DNA of 64,000 nucleotides, taken from the NCBI RefSeq assembly GCF_014650575.1, contig NZ_BMVF01000014.1, positions 1 to 64,000 on the forward strand. The letters run 5' to 3'. The position numbers and the translations under genes were made by a program. Numbering within the stretch: the stretch's first letter is position 1; every line of letters starts with the position of its first letter. Source of the stretch: Streptomyces naganishii JCM 4654 (GTDB taxonomy: Bacteria; Actinomycetota; Actinomycetes; Streptomycetales; Streptomycetaceae). The notes under the pieces were generated by a model that saw nothing but the letters and a program-made list of their open reading frames with translations, was not told the origin of the DNA and did not search any database. Positions 63,833 through 64,000 of this stretch are shown one piece after another.

Positions 63833-64000
63833 CGGCCACGCCACCGGCCGGGGAGCGCCTGCCGCCGGCGGTCCTGAAGTTCGGCGGCTCCAGCTTCCGC
63901 ACGCTGACGGCGTACCAGCAGCTGGCCGAGGCGCTCTCGCGGAGGATCGAGGAGGAGGGCACCCGTCTGGTCGTCGTGGTGAGCGGCCAGCCGGGCGAGA
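63829..64000 (+). CDS. Aspartokinase, N-terminal part (runs off the window)
   Basis: From the GTG at 63829, overlapping the dehydrogenase stop, 57 codons are visible before the window ends. After a Pro-rich lead of about 15 residues comes AVLKFGGSSFRTLTAY, the aspartokinase signature (usually KFGGTS), then a helix and TRLVVVVSGQPGE. It should phosphorylate the beta-carboxylate of aspartate, or of 3-methylaspartate in this context, to feed the preceding dehydrogenase. Whether it has ACT regulatory domains cannot be seen. Confidence 0.85.
   Translation, partial: MTATPPAGERLPPAVLKFGGSSFRTLTAYQQLAEALSRRIEEEGTRLVVVVSGQPGE

Overview
The window reads as chromosomal DNA of a Streptomyces or a very close actinomycete. 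GC content is very high with strong third-position GC. GTG and TTG starts with GGAG-type ribosome sites are common, and neighbouring genes often share ATGA or GTGA stop-start overlaps. The gene types also fit: an S1 protease of the streptogrisin C type, a GH18 chitinase, a SARP regulator, a DUF5753/DUF397 pair, and RsbU/RsbW/STAS-like switching proteins. I see no rRNA, tRNA, CRISPR, IS element or phage gene.

Layout. 0-5.5 kb: DoxX protein, MmyB-type XRE regulator, GNAT acetyltransferase, then a leftward operon of ribbon-helix-helix protein, DUF4097 protein and a DrrAB-type ABC exporter. 5.5-12.5 kb: a chitin-associated secretion region with a GH18 chitinase, an intradiol dioxygenase-like protein and a streptogrisin-C-like protease, all ending in a CBM5/12 chitin-binding domain. 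An AraC and a LysR regulator lie among them, and DasR-type GGTC-N2-GACC boxes are present. 12.7-14.1 kb: PAP2 membrane phosphatase. 14.2-36.0 kb: a compact NRPS gene cluster transcribed divergently from about 27.5 kb. Leftward are two NRPSs (A-T-C and A-T-C-A-T-TE), a KamA-like radical SAM enzyme, a TauD-type dioxygenase and a NodU-type carbamoyltransferase. Rightward are a glutamine-dependent asparagine-synthetase homologue, an SGNH-like protein, an FMN luciferase-like monooxygenase, an MFS exporter, an Asp/Glu racemase and an ATP-grasp ligase. I do not recognise the product. The line predicts a serine-initiated tripeptide that is hydroxylated, carbamoylated, amidated and possibly extended by a ligase.

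36-42 kb: YciI/ECF42 sigma pair, transglycosylase, epoxide hydrolase, an Asp/His/Arg-rich secreted protein, a frameshifted methyltransferase and a DUF1801 protein. 42-56 kb: a signalling block. It holds a CHASE3 histidine kinase with a REC-PP2C partner and a divergent REC protein, a guanidine-III riboswitch in front of an SMR exporter (Gdx), a LacI regulator, an RsbW-like ATPase with a DUF5753 regulator and DUF397, an FAD oxidoreductase, a large SARP, and a STAS/MEDS-ATPase pair. Two copies of an 11-bp tandem repeat flank the SARP gene at a distance.

56-64 kb: a peptidoglycan-binding protein, a degenerate Nudix protein, and a deletion scar joining remnants of a divergent regulator/exporter pair. 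Then comes a tightly coupled operon behind a LysR gene: B12-dependent glutamate mutase S and E subunits, a solute-binding-protein-like protein with no signal peptide, an EamA transporter, aspartate-semialdehyde dehydrogenase and an aspartokinase cut by the window end. This last operon suggests a route from glutamate through 3-methylaspartate to its semialdehyde. With the NRPS cluster it is the most promising candidate for undescribed chemistry.
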